Source of the DNA: a virus
Virus record (IMG/VR): IMGVR_UViG_3300029266_001112
Coordinates: 1-64,000 of that record
Reading direction: 5' to 3' (one strand)
Length of the DNA stretch: 64,000 nt
The translations under genes and the position numbers were made by a program. Shown piece by piece: positions 63,564 through 64,000 of the stretch. Positions within the stretch are counted from its first letter, which is position 1, and each line of letters starts with the position of its first letter. The notes below the pieces were generated by a model. The model did not search any database. It was not told the origin of the DNA and was given only the letters and a program-made list of their open reading frames with translations.

Positions 63564-64000
63564 TGTTAGAATATTTTTATCACGAAAGAATTAGAAAGTC
63601 GGTTGCAATTTTTGGAACCATGTTCAACAACATTTATGTACTGAGGAAAGATTCTGGAGGAAAAGTTATAAGTCAAGTCAAAGTTCCTTTATCATACGCA
63701 CCGAAAGCAAAATTCCTAGACAGAATTAGAGCAAATCCTGATCTTGAAAAGGATACACAAGTTGCGTTGAAACTTCCCAGAATGTCCTTTGAAATAACAT
63801 CCTTTACATATAATGCAGAACGAAAACTTCCTAAAATGAATGCATATGATAAGAATTTATCAACAGTATCTAATACAAAAAGAAATAAATTTTTTAGTCC
63901 AGCACCATATGATATTTCATTTCAACTGAATATCTATGCAAAAACTCAAGATGATGCCTTGCAAATGGTAGAACAAATTATTCCATACTTTAATCCACAC
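63563..64000 (+). CDS. 15: Tail sheath stabiliser gp15-like, 3' truncated by window
   Basis: The frame is open from the ATG to the window end (146 residues visible). MLEYFYHERIRKSVAIFGTMFNNIYVLR, VPLSYAPKAKFLDRI, LPRMSFEITSFTYNAERKL and DDALQMVEQIIPYFNPH match T4 gp15 (VGDLFSNIQIKR, ITYASKEHFM, LPRINLHLVDFSYN, DDMFQIVEQILPYFQPHF), the protein that completes the tail at its head end. Order gp13-gp14-gp15 is the T4 order. Confidence 0.92.
   Translation, partial: MLEYFYHERIRKSVAIFGTMFNNIYVLRKDSGGKVISQVKVPLSYAPKAKFLDRIRANPDLEKDTQVALKLPRMSFEITSFTYNAERKLPKMNAYDKNLSTVSNTKRNKFFSPAPYDISFQLNIYAKTQDDALQMVEQIIPYFNPH

Noticed and set aside
1-64000. tRNA genes, integrase, attachment sites or transposons
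   Set aside because: The gaps between genes are all too short for them and no such protein motif was seen.

Overview
The window is part of the late (virion) gene region of a T4-like myovirus, with every convincing gene on the + strand. The sequence is AT-rich. Gene content and fibre module types (N-terminal modules like TIRIKRS, StyHGMFAHVH-type modules, a DUF4815-like protein, a cupredoxin-like virion domain) resemble marine T4-like phages of the cyanophage/pelagiphage type. No photosynthesis or other host-diagnostic gene is present, so the host cannot be named. I see no tRNA, no CRISPR array and no intergenic stretch longer than about 75 bases.

Layout. 1-7501: tail tube junction and central baseplate hub (gp48 C-terminus, gp53, gp27-like hub, gp5 OB-fold plus tail lysozyme, an extra amidase protein, a beta-helix spike). 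7512-17709: baseplate wedge (gp25, gp6, gp7-like, gp8) and a DUF4815-type structural protein encoded by two overlapping genes. 17711-19131: a small coiled-coil protein and a first fibre/virion protein. 19140-29540: an accessory island of 13 genes. 29571-34011: a second fibre, an S74-chaperone fibre, a glycine-rich adhesin-like protein and two small structural proteins. 34059-49562: one 5167-residue fibre gene. 49563-60486: giant LamG/beta-helix, beta-propeller, cupredoxin-containing and small virion-associated proteins. 60564-64000: neck and tail completion genes gp13, gp14, a repeat protein, and the start of gp15.

The most unusual part is 19140-29540. It begins with an exact sigma-70 consensus promoter (TTGACA, 17 bp, TATAAT), unlike the T4-type TATAAATA late promoters used elsewhere. 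It encodes five radical SAM enzymes (four with cysteine-rich C-termini, SPASM-like to varying degree, and one with a B12-binding-type N-terminal region), three HxD...H 2-oxoglutarate/Fe(II) oxygenases, one cupin/JmjC-type putative oxygenase, three unrecognised proteins, and one 284-residue protein ending in a cysteine/histidine tail, CHSNCHSNCHNSRNRR. I infer a phage-encoded protein maturation system in which up to nine iron enzymes modify the C-terminal tail of a virion or secreted protein, a RiPP-like logic embedded between paralogous tail-fibre genes. The chemistry and substrate are inference; the enzyme motifs and tail are directly visible.

Late expression of the rest appears to use TATAAATA promoters: five intergenic copies 33-44 bp before a start, and four further copies inside gene ends 101-184 bp before the next start, one of them just upstream of the candidate substrate gene.
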